Shown piece by piece: positions 9,785-19,018 of a stretch of 47,937 nucleotides of DNA. The position numbers and the translations under genes are program-made. Under the pieces are notes generated by a model. The model had not been told where the DNA came from, searched no databases, and worked only from the letters and a program-made list of their open reading frames with translations. Numbering within the stretch: the stretch's first letter is position 1; each line of letters begins with the position of its first letter. This DNA comes from Bacilli bacterium (lineage in GTDB: Bacteria > Bacillota_I > Bacilli_A > RFN20 > UBA1709). The stretch is taken from assembly GCA_028693955.1 (NCBI GenBank), contig JAQUUH010000006.1, forward strand, positions 1-47,937, written 5' to 3'.

Positions 9785-12181
9785 CTATATTTTTGTTAAA
9801 TTCCATATTTTTTCAACATAATCATTGATAGATCTATCACTTGAAAAATAGCCTGATTTTGCAATATTTGTTAAACACATTTTAGCCCACTTTTCTTTTT
9901 CTAAATATAAATAATCAATTTTTTGCTGAGAATCAATGTAATCTTTGAAATCTTCAAATAGAAAATATTCATCATTTTTTAATAATATCTCATTGAATAT
10001 TAATGAAAACTTTTCTTTTTCTGTACAAAAAGTTCCATCAATTAAAGAATTCATTATTTTATTTATCACTTGATTGCTTTTATATATTTCTTTTGCATCA
10101 TATTTTCCAGAATTTCTTAATTTTACAACATCATCATCGTGCATTCCAAAAATAATTATATTTTCCTTTCCTACTAAATTACATATTTCAACATTGGCAC
10201 CATCCATTGTTCCTAATGTTAATGCTCCATTCATCATAAATTTCATATTTCCTGTACCACTAGCTTCTTTTCCTGATAATGAAATTTGCTCAGAAACATC
10301 ACAAGCTGGCATAATAATTTCTGCTTTAGTAACATTATAATTTTCAATAAATATAACCTTAAACCATTTACTAATATCTTTGTCGTTGTTTACTTTTTCC
10401 GCTATATGACATATAAGTTCAATGACCTTTTTAGCAAAAGCATATGAGGGCGCTGCCTTTGCTCCAAATATAAATGTTCTAGGAATCATTTTAAATTCAG
10501 GATTACTTTTAATTTCTTGATACAAATATATTATGTGAAATATATTGAGCATTTGTCTTTTGTAAGCATGCAATCTTTTTACTTGAATATCAAAAATAGA
10601 ATTAATATCAACTTCAATATTATTATGTTCTTTTATATATTTTGCTAATATTTTCTTTCTTTCTTCTTTAACACTTAAAAATCTTTTGATTACTTCTTGA
10701 TCATCAATATGATAAGATAACTGTTCTAATTTAGCCGGTTCTTTTATCCAATCTTTGCCAATATAATCTGCTATTAAATCTGATAATTGGGGATTAGAAA
10801 ATGCTAAAAATCTTCTATGAGAAATACCATTTGTTACATTAGTAAATTTATTTGGAAAAATTTGATAAAATCTTTTTAAAACTTGATTTTTTAAAATCTC
10901 GCTGTGCAAGGTTGCGACTCCATTTACTGAATAACTACCTACAATTGCAAGATTTGTCATATATACTAACCCATCTTTTATTATTAATGTATCTTTTACA
11001 ATATCATCAGAATTAGTTTTTTGACGAACATAGTTACTAAATCTTCTATTTATCTCTTCTATTATAGTATAAACTCTAGGGAGTAAGTTTTTAATATAGT
11101 GTGTTGGCCATTTTTCAAGAGCTTCACTCATAATAGTATGATTAGTATAGGCAAAAGTTGATGTTACTATTTTCCAAGCATCATCCCATTCATAATTATA
11201 TTCATCAAGAAGTAACCTCATAAATTCAGGAATTCCAAGAACTGGATGAGTATCATTTAATTGAAACACATAATGAAGAGGAAAATCATCAAGATTATTA
11301 TGAGTTTTCATATAATAATTTATATTAGTTTTAATACCTGCAGATACAAAAAAATACTGCTGCTTTAATCTTAATATTTTCCCTTGTTCTGTAGAATCAT
11401 CAGGATATAATCCATAGCATAATTGTTTTACTTCATTTAAATATGTATAAAAATCTTTATCTTTAGGTAATAATTCATCAGAAGGCTCTGCAGACCATAA
11501 TCTAAGTGTATTAACTATTCCATTTTTATAGCCAATCATTGGTACATCATATGGAACAGCATTGACATGCTCAGCATTTGTTAATCTATAATAATTTCTT
11601 CCGTTTTCATAGAAAGATTCAACATTTCCATAAAAGGTTATATCTATCTTTCTATGGGGTTTTTTCACTTCCCAAACATTACCATTTTTTAACCATTGAT
11701 CAGGAACTTCTACTTGCTTTTTATTATCTATTACTTGTTTAAAAAAACCAAATTCATACCTTATTGAATTGCCATGGCCAGCATAACCACATGCAGCTAT
11801 TGAATCCATATAACATGCGGCTAAACGTCCCAAACCACCATTACCTAAACCCGCTTCTTTTTCAGTATCAATAAGATCTTCAAGATTAATATTTAAATCT
11901 TTAAGACCATCTTTTACAACATCATATATTCCTAAATCATACAAGTTATTTTTCAATAATTTACCAATCAAAAATTCCATTGAAAAATATACTACTTGTT
12001 TCACCTGTTTCTTTTCTATTTCATCTTTTGTGTGCTTCCATTTTAAAGAAGAATATTCCCGAATCATTGTACCAAGAATATCATAATATTCATCTAAATG
12101 AGCATCACATAAAGAACGCCCGTACTTTTCAATTAATTTTTTTTCAAATATTTGACAAAATTCTTTTTTATCTTTAAACAT
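9785..12181 (-). CDS. glgP: Glycogen/maltodextrin phosphorylase
   Basis: YFSMEFLIGKLL, GLGNGGLGRLAACYMDS, QLNDTHPVLGIPE, VKRLHAYKRQMLN, EQISLSGKEASGTGNMKFMMNGALTLGTMDGANVEI. Confidence 0.97.
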   Translation of the reverse strand: MFKDKKEFCQIFEKKLIEKYGRSLCDAHLDEYYDILGTMIREYSSLKWKHTKDEIEKKQVKQVVYFSMEFLIGKLLKNNLYDLGIYDVVKDGLKDLNINLEDLIDTEKEAGLGNGGLGRLAACYMDSIAACGYAGHGNSIRYEFGFFKQVIDNKKQVEVPDQWLKNGNVWEVKKPHRKIDITFYGNVESFYENGRNYYRLTNAEHVNAVPYDVPMIGYKNGIVNTLRLWSAEPSDELLPKDKDFYTYLNEVKQLCYGLYPDDSTEQGKILRLKQQYFFVSAGIKTNINYYMKTHNNLDDFPLHYVFQLNDTHPVLGIPEFMRLLLDEYNYEWDDAWKIVTSTFAYTNHTIMSEALEKWPTHYIKNLLPRVYTIIEEINRRFSNYVRQKTNSDDIVKDTLIIKDGLVYMTNLAIVGSYSVNGVATLHSEILKNQVLKRFYQIFPNKFTNVTNGISHRRFLAFSNPQLSDLIADYIGKDWIKEPAKLEQLSYHIDDQEVIKRFLSVKEERKKILAKYIKEHNNIEVDINSIFDIQVKRLHAYKRQMLNIFHIIYLYQEIKSNPEFKMIPRTFIFGAKAAPSYAFAKKVIELICHIAEKVNNDKDISKWFKVIFIENYNVTKAEIIMPACDVSEQISLSGKEASGTGNMKFMMNGALTLGTMDGANVEICNLVGKENIIIFGMHDDDVVKLRNSGKYDAKEIYKSNQVINKIMNSLIDGTFCTEKEKFSLIFNEILLKNDEYFLFEDFKDYIDSQQKIDYLYLEKEKWAKMCLTNIAKSGYFSSDRSINDYVEKIWNLTKI

Positions 12182-12182
12182 C

Positions 12183-14021
12183 TTATTCCTGCCTTCCCTT
12201 ATATTTCAATATTATGGATGCAAAAGGTCCAATTTTCAAGCCCAGTCTTTGATTGCATTTATCTAATGCGTCTCCTCCACTTATTAATATACTATTTTTA
12301 TTTACTATTCCAGTTCCTCCATAAATTACATCATCGCTATTTAATATTTCCTTATATTCTCCACTATAAGGGACACCAAATTCATAATAATCATAGCGAT
12401 TTGGAGTCATATTTAAAATTACGATTAGACTTGAAGTCTTTGTTTTTCTTTCATAAACAAAAATGCTTTGATCTTTATTGTCGGCCATAATATAGTTAAA
12501 GTTATTAAAATTATATTCATCATAATAAAGAGATTTGTATCTTTTATATATTGAAGTTATTTTTTTGAAAAATACATTAAATTTTTTATGCAAATCATAG
12601 TCAAACAAAAACCAATCAAGAGGTTTATCTTCATCCCATTCACGAAAATGAGCAATTTCGTTTCCCATAAAATTCAATTTTTTCCCTGGATGAGTATACA
12701 TGTATGTATATAAATTTCGTAATTGAGCAAATTTTTCCTCATAATTACCCCACATTTTATTGATAATTGATTTTTTGCCATGAACAACTTCATCGTGTGA
12801 AAAAGGCAAAATAAATTTTTCACTAAAAAAATAATACATCGAGAACGTTATCTTAGAATGCTCATGTTTTCGATAAATAGGATCAATAGAATAATATTTC
12901 AAAGTATCATTCATCCACCCTAAATCCCATTTATAATCAAATCCTAATCCACCGTTAGAAACAGGTAAAGTTACTTTTTGAAAGTCAGTAGAATCTTCTG
13001 CTATCATATATAATGAAGGGTGCTCTTTATGAATTTCTTTATTAATAAATTTCAAAAAACTAATTCCTTCATTATTTAATCCTAATCCCTTATTACCATT
13101 ATAATAAATTAAATTACTAATGGCATCCAAACGCAGACCATCAAGATGATAGTATTTAGCAAAAAAATTAATTGATGAAGAAACAAAGCTTTTTGTTTGA
13201 CCTTTTGAAAAATCAAAATTTGCAGTTCCCCAATTATTATTTCTTTTTTTAACATCATCATATTCATAAACAGGACTACCATCAAACATTGATAATCCAA
13301 ATTCATCTTTTACCATGTGAACTGCTACAAAATCAAAAATAACTCCTATTCCATTTAAGTGAAGTTCATCTATTAAGTGCATAAGTTGATATGGGTTACC
13401 ATATCTTGATGTAATACTGTAAAAACCAGTTACTTGATAACCCCAAGAACCATCAAGCGGATGCTCCATAAGAGGTAAAAATTCTACATAATTAAAATTA
13501 TTATCTTTTAAATAATCTATTAAATGCTCTACAAATTCTTGATAAGAAAAGATTCTTCCATCAAAATCTCTTATCCATGAGCCTAAGTGCATTTCATATA
13601 TATTCATTGGTATATTATAATCTAATTTTCTATTTTTCATATATCCTTCATCATGCCAAAAAAAGTCTTCAATATTAAATATTTTTGAAGCAGAACTAGG
13701 TCTTAATTCTGAATAAAAAGCAAAAGGGTCACTTTTATCAATCCAAGTATTATCATTTGTTAAAATATGATACTTATATTGATCATAATTTTCTAAATTA
13801 GGAATAAAAAGTTCAAAAACTCCCTGCCATTCTACTTTATTCATTCTGTGACTACTACCTAGCCAATTATTAAAATTTCCAATTATCTCGATCTGTTTTG
13901 CAAATGGTGCATACACTCTGAAAATCACACCTTGTTTATTATCATAAGACAAAAAATGTGCTCCAAAATATTCATATGCATTAATATTTTTTCCCATTAA
14001 ATAATCATCAATGTGTGACAT
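12183..14021 (-). CDS. glgB: 1,4-alpha-glucan branching enzyme
   Basis: VLSYDN..GVIFRVYAPFAKQIEIIGNFNNW, YEMHLGSW, EFLPLMEHPLDGSWGYQVTGFYSITSRYG, GLRLDAI, FSHDEVVHGKKS, MGNEIAHFREWDE. Confidence 0.95.
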   Translation of the reverse strand: MSHIDDYLMGKNINAYEYFGAHFLSYDNKQGVIFRVYAPFAKQIEIIGNFNNWLGSSHRMNKVEWQGVFELFIPNLENYDQYKYHILTNDNTWIDKSDPFAFYSELRPSSASKIFNIEDFFWHDEGYMKNRKLDYNIPMNIYEMHLGSWIRDFDGRIFSYQEFVEHLIDYLKDNNFNYVEFLPLMEHPLDGSWGYQVTGFYSITSRYGNPYQLMHLIDELHLNGIGVIFDFVAVHMVKDEFGLSMFDGSPVYEYDDVKKRNNNWGTANFDFSKGQTKSFVSSSINFFAKYYHLDGLRLDAISNLIYYNGNKGLGLNNEGISFLKFINKEIHKEHPSLYMIAEDSTDFQKVTLPVSNGGLGFDYKWDLGWMNDTLKYYSIDPIYRKHEHSKITFSMYYFFSEKFILPFSHDEVVHGKKSIINKMWGNYEEKFAQLRNLYTYMYTHPGKKLNFMGNEIAHFREWDEDKPLDWFLFDYDLHKKFNVFFKKITSIYKRYKSLYYDEYNFNNFNYIMADNKDQSIFVYERKTKTSSLIVILNMTPNRYDYYEFGVPYSGEYKEILNSDDVIYGGTGIVNKNSILISGGDALDKCNQRLGLKIGPFASIILKYKGRQE

Positions 14022-14047
14022 AAATAAATTACCTCCAAACTTTTAAA

Positions 14048-16102
14048 TTAAACTTCAAATATAACAAAGCATTTTTGGGGAATTATTATATCCCCGTCTA
14101 TAATTGAAATACTTTTTGATGACAAAATTACTTTCGAAAAACTCATTTTTTTAAAATTACTATCATAATTTGTTCCATTGTAAACTATTTTAACTTGATG
14201 ATTATCTCCCAAAATCTCATATATAATAACTTTATAATACTCACTTATAGTTACATTTTTTTCAATAGTTTCATAATTATCAAAAAACAAATCTGGATTG
14301 TTTTTTCGAAAATTTATTAATTCTTTCATAATTTTTATATTACTTAAAGAATCGTTTATTAAATCATAATTAATATTATTGACATTGTTGGGATTCAAAT
14401 AAGTATTATCATACATATTTTTATCTTTTTTTACTTCTTGTCCCATATGTAAAAAAGGAATCCCTTGAGCTAATAATAACATTGAAAGTGCTAAAATTGC
14501 CACATCATCTTTGTACTCTCCGCACTCTTTTACAATTTTATCATGCATTGTTAAACCATCATGAGATTCTAAATAATTAATACTTTGAAGTGGACTTACA
14601 AAATCATTACTATGATGACCTTTTAATACATCTATAGCATAGTAAACCTTTGATAAATCACCTAAGGCATAACCAAACATTGAAGAACTGCTCCATGGTT
14701 GACCAAGAATATTGTCACGAAAATAATCGTTAAAAAACCCTGTTCTTGATATTTTTTTGGCATTCATAAATGTTGATTTATCTTTACTATCTAGTGATGA
14801 ACCATTATTCCATCCTTCCCCATATATTAAAAATTTTTCATTTTTACTTTTCACTATTTTAGTTATGGCATTTATTGTTTCTATATCAAGAATTCCCATC
14901 AAATCTAAACGAATGCCATCAATCAAAAAATTATCTTGCAAATAATTTATGCTATCAATTATTAATTTACATGCCATTAATCTTCTACTATCAAAATCAT
15001 TTCCACACATTGAACCATTTGAAAGATTACAATTTTTATCGTAAAGAAAATAGTAATAAGGTACAATCAAATTTAATGAATTTGTTTCTACATTGTAAAC
15101 ATGATTATATACTAAATCTAAAATGACACCAATATTATTTTTGTGGAGCATGTTTATCATTTGCAAAACTTCTAATATTCCACTTTCATAATTTTGAATG
15201 TTTTTAATATAACTTCCTTCAAAACAAAAATATTGGACTGGATCATACCCCCAATTATAATACTTATGAGGATTTAATTCATCTTTAGTAGCAAAATCAA
15301 TTATTGGCATTAATTGAACATGAGTTATTCCAAGATATTTTAAATAATCAATTCCTACTGGTTGATTAAACTTATTTACTAATCCTTCTTCAGTAAATGA
15401 TACGAATTTCCCTTTATTTTTATGATATTTTTCATTTGAAAAATCATAAACTGACAATTCATAGATTATGCTATTTTGTAAATTGCATTTCAAAGATAAA
15501 GGTATTCTATTAATTTTTTTTATAACTTTTTTAACATCAACAACTATCGAAGATGTAGAATTTGCACTTGAAACTTTGGCATATGGATCAACAACTTCAC
15601 TTATTTGACCATTTACATTTACAACATAGTTATATATTTCACCTTGACAATCTCTATCTATTTTATAATACCAAATTCCTTTATCAATTCTTTTCATATC
15701 ATGATAAAATCCATTAATTTTTAAAGCTACTTTATTTGCTGTTGGTGCCCATAATTTAAATGACGTCTTGTTATTTTTTATGGTGCTTCCTAAATCATCA
15801 TCATCATAAAAAAATTCTTTTTCAAATCTTTTTGTCTTGGTAATAAATCTATATTCTACAAGACTTTTTATATTTTTATTATCAGTTATATAGTACTCAT
15901 CACCAATTATTAATGATTTCAAAACATTTATATAATAGATATGTGAATTATTTTTTATTTCTTCTTTAATAATTTTAGTATCACAATATTTATTTGATAA
16001 TTTATCGACAATATATAGTTTAGAAGGATTCAAAATAAAGTTATCGGCTTCAATTACCATAACTATATTCATATAATCGTCTAAAAAGGATAAAATGTTC
16101 AT
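14048..16102 (-). CDS. pulA: Type I pullulanase / glycogen debranching enzyme
   Basis: FKLWAPTANKVALKI, YNWGYDPVQYFCFEGSY, GVILDLVYNHVYN, GIRLDLMGILD, YGEGWNNG. ORF track start 16129; ATG at 16102 has a better SD (GGTGA). Confidence 0.92.
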   Translation of the reverse strand: MNILSFLDDYMNIVMVIEADNFILNPSKLYIVDKLSNKYCDTKIIKEEIKNNSHIYYINVLKSLIIGDEYYITDNKNIKSLVEYRFITKTKRFEKEFFYDDDDLGSTIKNNKTSFKLWAPTANKVALKINGFYHDMKRIDKGIWYYKIDRDCQGEIYNYVVNVNGQISEVVDPYAKVSSANSTSSIVVDVKKVIKKINRIPLSLKCNLQNSIIYELSVYDFSNEKYHKNKGKFVSFTEEGLVNKFNQPVGIDYLKYLGITHVQLMPIIDFATKDELNPHKYYNWGYDPVQYFCFEGSYIKNIQNYESGILEVLQMINMLHKNNIGVILDLVYNHVYNVETNSLNLIVPYYYFLYDKNCNLSNGSMCGNDFDSRRLMACKLIIDSINYLQDNFLIDGIRLDLMGILDIETINAITKIVKSKNEKFLIYGEGWNNGSSLDSKDKSTFMNAKKISRTGFFNDYFRDNILGQPWSSSSMFGYALGDLSKVYYAIDVLKGHHSNDFVSPLQSINYLESHDGLTMHDKIVKECGEYKDDVAILALSMLLLAQGIPFLHMGQEVKKDKNMYDNTYLNPNNVNNINYDLINDSLSNIKIMKELINFRKNNPDLFFDNYETIEKNVTISEYYKVIIYEILGDNHQVKIVYNGTNYDSNFKKMSFSKVILSSKSISIIDGDIIIPQKCFVIFEV

Positions 16103-16198
16103 TAATATATCACCACTAAAATTATACAATATTTATTCATTTCTTAAAATAATAAATAATATTCATATATCTAAATAAAAATAAGGAAGTGAAATTGA

Positions 16199-17224
16199 AT
16201 GGAAAGATTATATATAGTAACTGGTGCTAATGGTCATCTTGGAACAGCATTATTAAAATTACTTGATAAAAACAATAGTAAGGTTCGTGCATTAATTTTA
16301 CAAAATGATATAATTCACGAAAAATATAGCAAAAATATTGAGTTTTATTATGGTGATGTAACAGTAAAAGATACACTTAATAGCATATTTTCTAATATTG
16401 AAATGTATGAAACTGTAGTTATACATTGTGCTGGTATTGTATCAATTGCTTCAAAATTTGACACTAATGTATTTAATGTAAATGTCAATGGCACTAAAAA
16501 CATCGCAGATTTAGCACTAGAAAACAAAGTGAAAAGATTTATTTATATAAGTTCTGTTCATGCATTTGAAGAACTAAAAAAAGGCAAAACGATTAAAGAA
16601 GTGAAAAGATTTAATCCTGATAAAGTTGTAGGATTATATGCGAAAACAAAAGCAATTGCCTCAAACTATGTTTTAGATAAAGTAAATGAAGGATTGGATG
16701 CAATAATTATTCATCCTTCTGGAATATTTGGACCATACGATTATGGAAAATCGCATTCATCACAATTTTTAATTGACTATGCTAATGGAGATTTAAAAGT
16801 ATCTTTAAATGGAGGATATGACTTTGTAGATGTTAGAGATGTTGCTAAAGGTGTTTTAAGTGCAGTTGATAAGGGGAAAAAGGGTGAATGTTATATTTTA
16901 TCAAATGATTTTTTCAAAGTTAATGATCTTATGAATTTAATTGCATCATTCACAAATAAAAAACCAATACGATATATATTCCCAATGTGGATTGCAAAAT
17001 TAACCGCACCTTTTAGTGAAATATATTATAAATCAAAAAAACAGCCACCTCTTTTTACAACATATTCATTATATACACTAACCAGTAATGCAAAGTTTTC
17101 GCATAAAAAAGCTACAAAAACTTTAAATTATGCTCCAAGAAAAATGGTAGATACCTTAAAAGATACAATTATATTTATGAAATCAATTGGAAAAATAAAA
17201 AAGAATTTAGTTTTCACAAAATAA
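16199..17224 (+). CDS. NAD-dependent epimerase/dehydratase (extended SDR)
   Basis: VTGANGHLGTALL dinucleotide-binding motif, VIHCAGIVS, FIYISSVHAF, GLYAKTKAIA (YxxxK), IHPSGIFGP. Confidence 0.9.
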   Translation: MERLYIVTGANGHLGTALLKLLDKNNSKVRALILQNDIIHEKYSKNIEFYYGDVTVKDTLNSIFSNIEMYETVVIHCAGIVSIASKFDTNVFNVNVNGTKNIADLALENKVKRFIYISSVHAFEELKKGKTIKEVKRFNPDKVVGLYAKTKAIASNYVLDKVNEGLDAIIIHPSGIFGPYDYGKSHSSQFLIDYANGDLKVSLNGGYDFVDVRDVAKGVLSAVDKGKKGECYILSNDFFKVNDLMNLIASFTNKKPIRYIFPMWIAKLTAPFSEIYYKSKKQPPLFTTYSLYTLTSNAKFSHKKATKTLNYAPRKMVDTLKDTIIFMKSIGKIKKNLVFTK

Positions 17225-17257
17225 AAAGAAGGAATTAATTATATTCCTTCTTTTTTT
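17224..17257. terminator. Bidirectional terminator between convergent epimerase and rplT
   Basis: AAAAAGAAGGAAT...ATTCCTTCTTTTTTT hairpin. Confidence 0.7.
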
Positions 17258-17262
17258 AAATA

Positions 17263-18024
17263 TTATTCAGCAACTTTTTTAGTTGTTTTTTTAACTGTCT
17301 TTTTTGCTGCAGGCTTCTTTTCTTTATCAGTTACTTTTTCTTTAACTTCTTTTTTGACAGTGGTTTTCTTTTTTGTAGTTGTTGTTTTCTTTTCTTTAGC
17401 AGTTTCTTCTTCAACCTTTTTTGTTGTCTTCTTAACTGTAGGCTTTTTATCCTCTACAACTATTTCTTTTTCTTTAATTTCTTTTTTAACAACAGGTTTT
17501 TTAGGTGCTGTCTTTTCAACAGCCTCTTTTTTTACCACTGCTTTTTTTGTAACTTTCTTTTCCTTAACTGGAGCTTCAACAGCAACTAAAACCTTTCCAT
17601 CTTCTTTTTCACTTACTTTGATTTTTGGAGCCTTTTCAACTGGTGCTTTTTCAACTGGTTTCTTACCACTTTGTAAAGCTTTTTTTGCAGTTACAACTAA
17701 ACTTTCAAATGCTTTTGGATCTGTTATCGCGATTTCTGAAAGCATTTTGCGATTGATTTCAATACCTTCAATTCTTAATCCATACATAAACTTTGAATAA
17801 GATATTCCTAATTGATTACATGCTGCATTAATTCTTGTAATCCATAATTTACGGAAATCTCTTTTCTTATTACGACGATCCCTATATGAGTAAGCTAATG
17901 ACTTCATTACTTGTTCATTGGCTGTTTTATATAGACGATGTTTTGAACCAAAATATCCTTTTGCTAATTTTAATACCTTTTTATGATAACGACGAGTGGA
18001 GAATCCACCTTGTACTCTTGCCAT
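17263..18024 (-). CDS. rplT: Ribosomal protein L20 with long Lys/Ala/Val/Thr-rich C-terminal extension
   Basis: [43 protein letters not shown]...; L20 core about 117 aa followed by about 135 aa low-complexity basic tail. Confidence 0.96.
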   Translation of the reverse strand: MARVQGGFSTRRYHKKVLKLAKGYFGSKHRLYKTANEQVMKSLAYSYRDRRNKKRDFRKLWITRINAACNQLGISYSKFMYGLRIEGIEINRKMLSEIAITDPKAFESLVVTAKKALQSGKKPVEKAPVEKAPKIKVSEKEDGKVLVAVEAPVKEKKVTKKAVVKKEAVEKTAPKKPVVKKEIKEKEIVVEDKKPTVKKTTKKVEEETAKEKKTTTTKKKTTVKKEVKEKVTDKEKKPAAKKTVKKTTKKVAE

Positions 18025-18040
18025 TTGTATTTACCTCCCT

Positions 18041-18235
18041 TTATCCTTGAAATAATTCTTTAATACGCTTTAAGTCACTTTCATGAACCATAGCAGGTTT
18101 ACTTAAATGGCGTCTTTGTTTTTTTGTTAAACCATGAGCAATATGTTGACGATAAGCATGTTTTCTTTTTAATCCGCCATTAGCGGTTTTTTTAAAACGC
18201 TTTGCTGCAGACTTTTTTGTTTTCATTTTTGGCAT
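18041..18235 (-). CDS. rpmI: Ribosomal protein L35
   Basis: [47 protein letters not shown]. Confidence 0.97.
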   Translation of the reverse strand: MPKMKTKKSAAKRFKKTANGGLKRKHAYRQHIAHGLTKKQRRHLSKPAMVHESDLKRIKELFQG

Positions 18236-18262
18236 ATAAACTCCTCCTAATAATATGACAAA

Positions 18263-18826
18263 TTAACTTTTCTTTTTACTTGAAAGAATGGTGAATAATT
18301 GTCTTCCCTCCATTTGTGGAGCTTTTTCAACAATACAATATTCTGAAATAAGTTCTAAAAATTTTCGCATTGTTTCTTTACCAACTTCAATGTGAGACAT
18401 TTGTCGACCTCTAAATCTTACTGTCACCTTTACCTTACAATCATCTTGTAACCACTTTATAGTAGCTTTTGCTTTCACTTCTAAATCATGCATATCAGTT
18501 TGTGGAGTAAAGCGAACTTCTTTTGTTTCAATTATTTTTTGATTCTTTTTTATTTCTTTCGCTTTCTTTTGTTGTTCAAAACGATATTTACCATAATCTA
18601 AAATCTTACAAACTGGTGGTTTTGCCATTGGGGCAACGCAAAGTAAATCTAAATTAGCTTCTTCAGCTATTTTTAGAGCTTCTCTACGTGATTTAACTCC
18701 AAGAGATTGACCATTTTCATCGATTACTAAGACTTCTGCAAATCTAATTAATCCATTTACTAAGTCTTCGTTTTCCTTAACTGGCATTCTATTACCGCCA
18801 TAAGGATTATTGCTTGCTGCTGTTAT
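18263..18826 (-). CDS. infC: Translation initiation factor IF-3; proposed AUA start at 18826 (ORF-track ATG start at 18787)
   Basis: LVNGLIRFAEVLVIDENGQSLGVKSRREALKIAEEANLDLLCVAPMAKPPVCKILDYGKYRFEQQKKAKE; strong SD GGAGGTG lies 7 nt 5' of an in-frame ATA codon. Confidence 0.92.
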   Translation of the reverse strand: MTAASNNPYGGNRMPVKENEDLVNGLIRFAEVLVIDENGQSLGVKSRREALKIAEEANLDLLCVAPMAKPPVCKILDYGKYRFEQQKKAKEIKKNQKIIETKEVRFTPQTDMHDLEVKAKATIKWLQDDCKVKVTVRFRGRQMSHIEVGKETMRKFLELISEYCIVEKAPQMEGRQLFTILSSKKKS

Positions 18827-18840
18827 AAGCTGACACCTCC

Positions 18841-18975
18841 AAACTCAAATAAAAACGAGTGCAAACGCACCCGTTAAAAATCATTTATTTCTAAATTTTT
18901 GTGACATTTTACCCAAAGTTATAAACAATCAGGTGAGAAGCGGGTGCCTCTTCTTTTCACGTATTCGTTTTTGCT
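18841..18975 (-). ncRNA. Candidate L20-type autoregulatory leader of infC-rpmI-rplT
   Basis: RNA contains GAGGCACCCGCTTCTCACCTGATTGTTTATA..., and GCACCCG (18941-18947) is complementary to CGGGTGC (18867-18873), which is also the 5' arm of a terminator hairpin. Confidence 0.7.
18851..18874 (-). terminator. Leader terminator (attenuator) upstream of infC
   Basis: Reverse strand ACGGGTGC-GTTT-GCACTCGTTTTT. Confidence 0.75.
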
Positions 18976-18980
18976 AATTA

Positions 18981-19009
18981 ATAATACCATTTAACATTAA
19001 ACATGTCAA
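18981..19009 (-). promoter_or_regulatory. Promoter of infC operon (TTGACA-N17-TATTAT)
   Basis: tgtcaa 19004-19009 and ataata 18981-18986, read on the reverse strand. Confidence 0.75.
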
Positions 19010-19018
19010 CTAATATCT

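Noticed and set aside
12152-12490. 112-aa + strand ORF
   Set aside because: Antisense to glgB/glgP ends, no recognisable domain, composition typical of AT-rich shadow ORFs.
17354-17800. 148-aa + strand ORF rich in Phe/Ser/Thr
   Set aside because: Exactly antisense to the low-complexity Lys-rich L20 tail; composition is the mirror of the tail codons, with no SD or promoter evidence.
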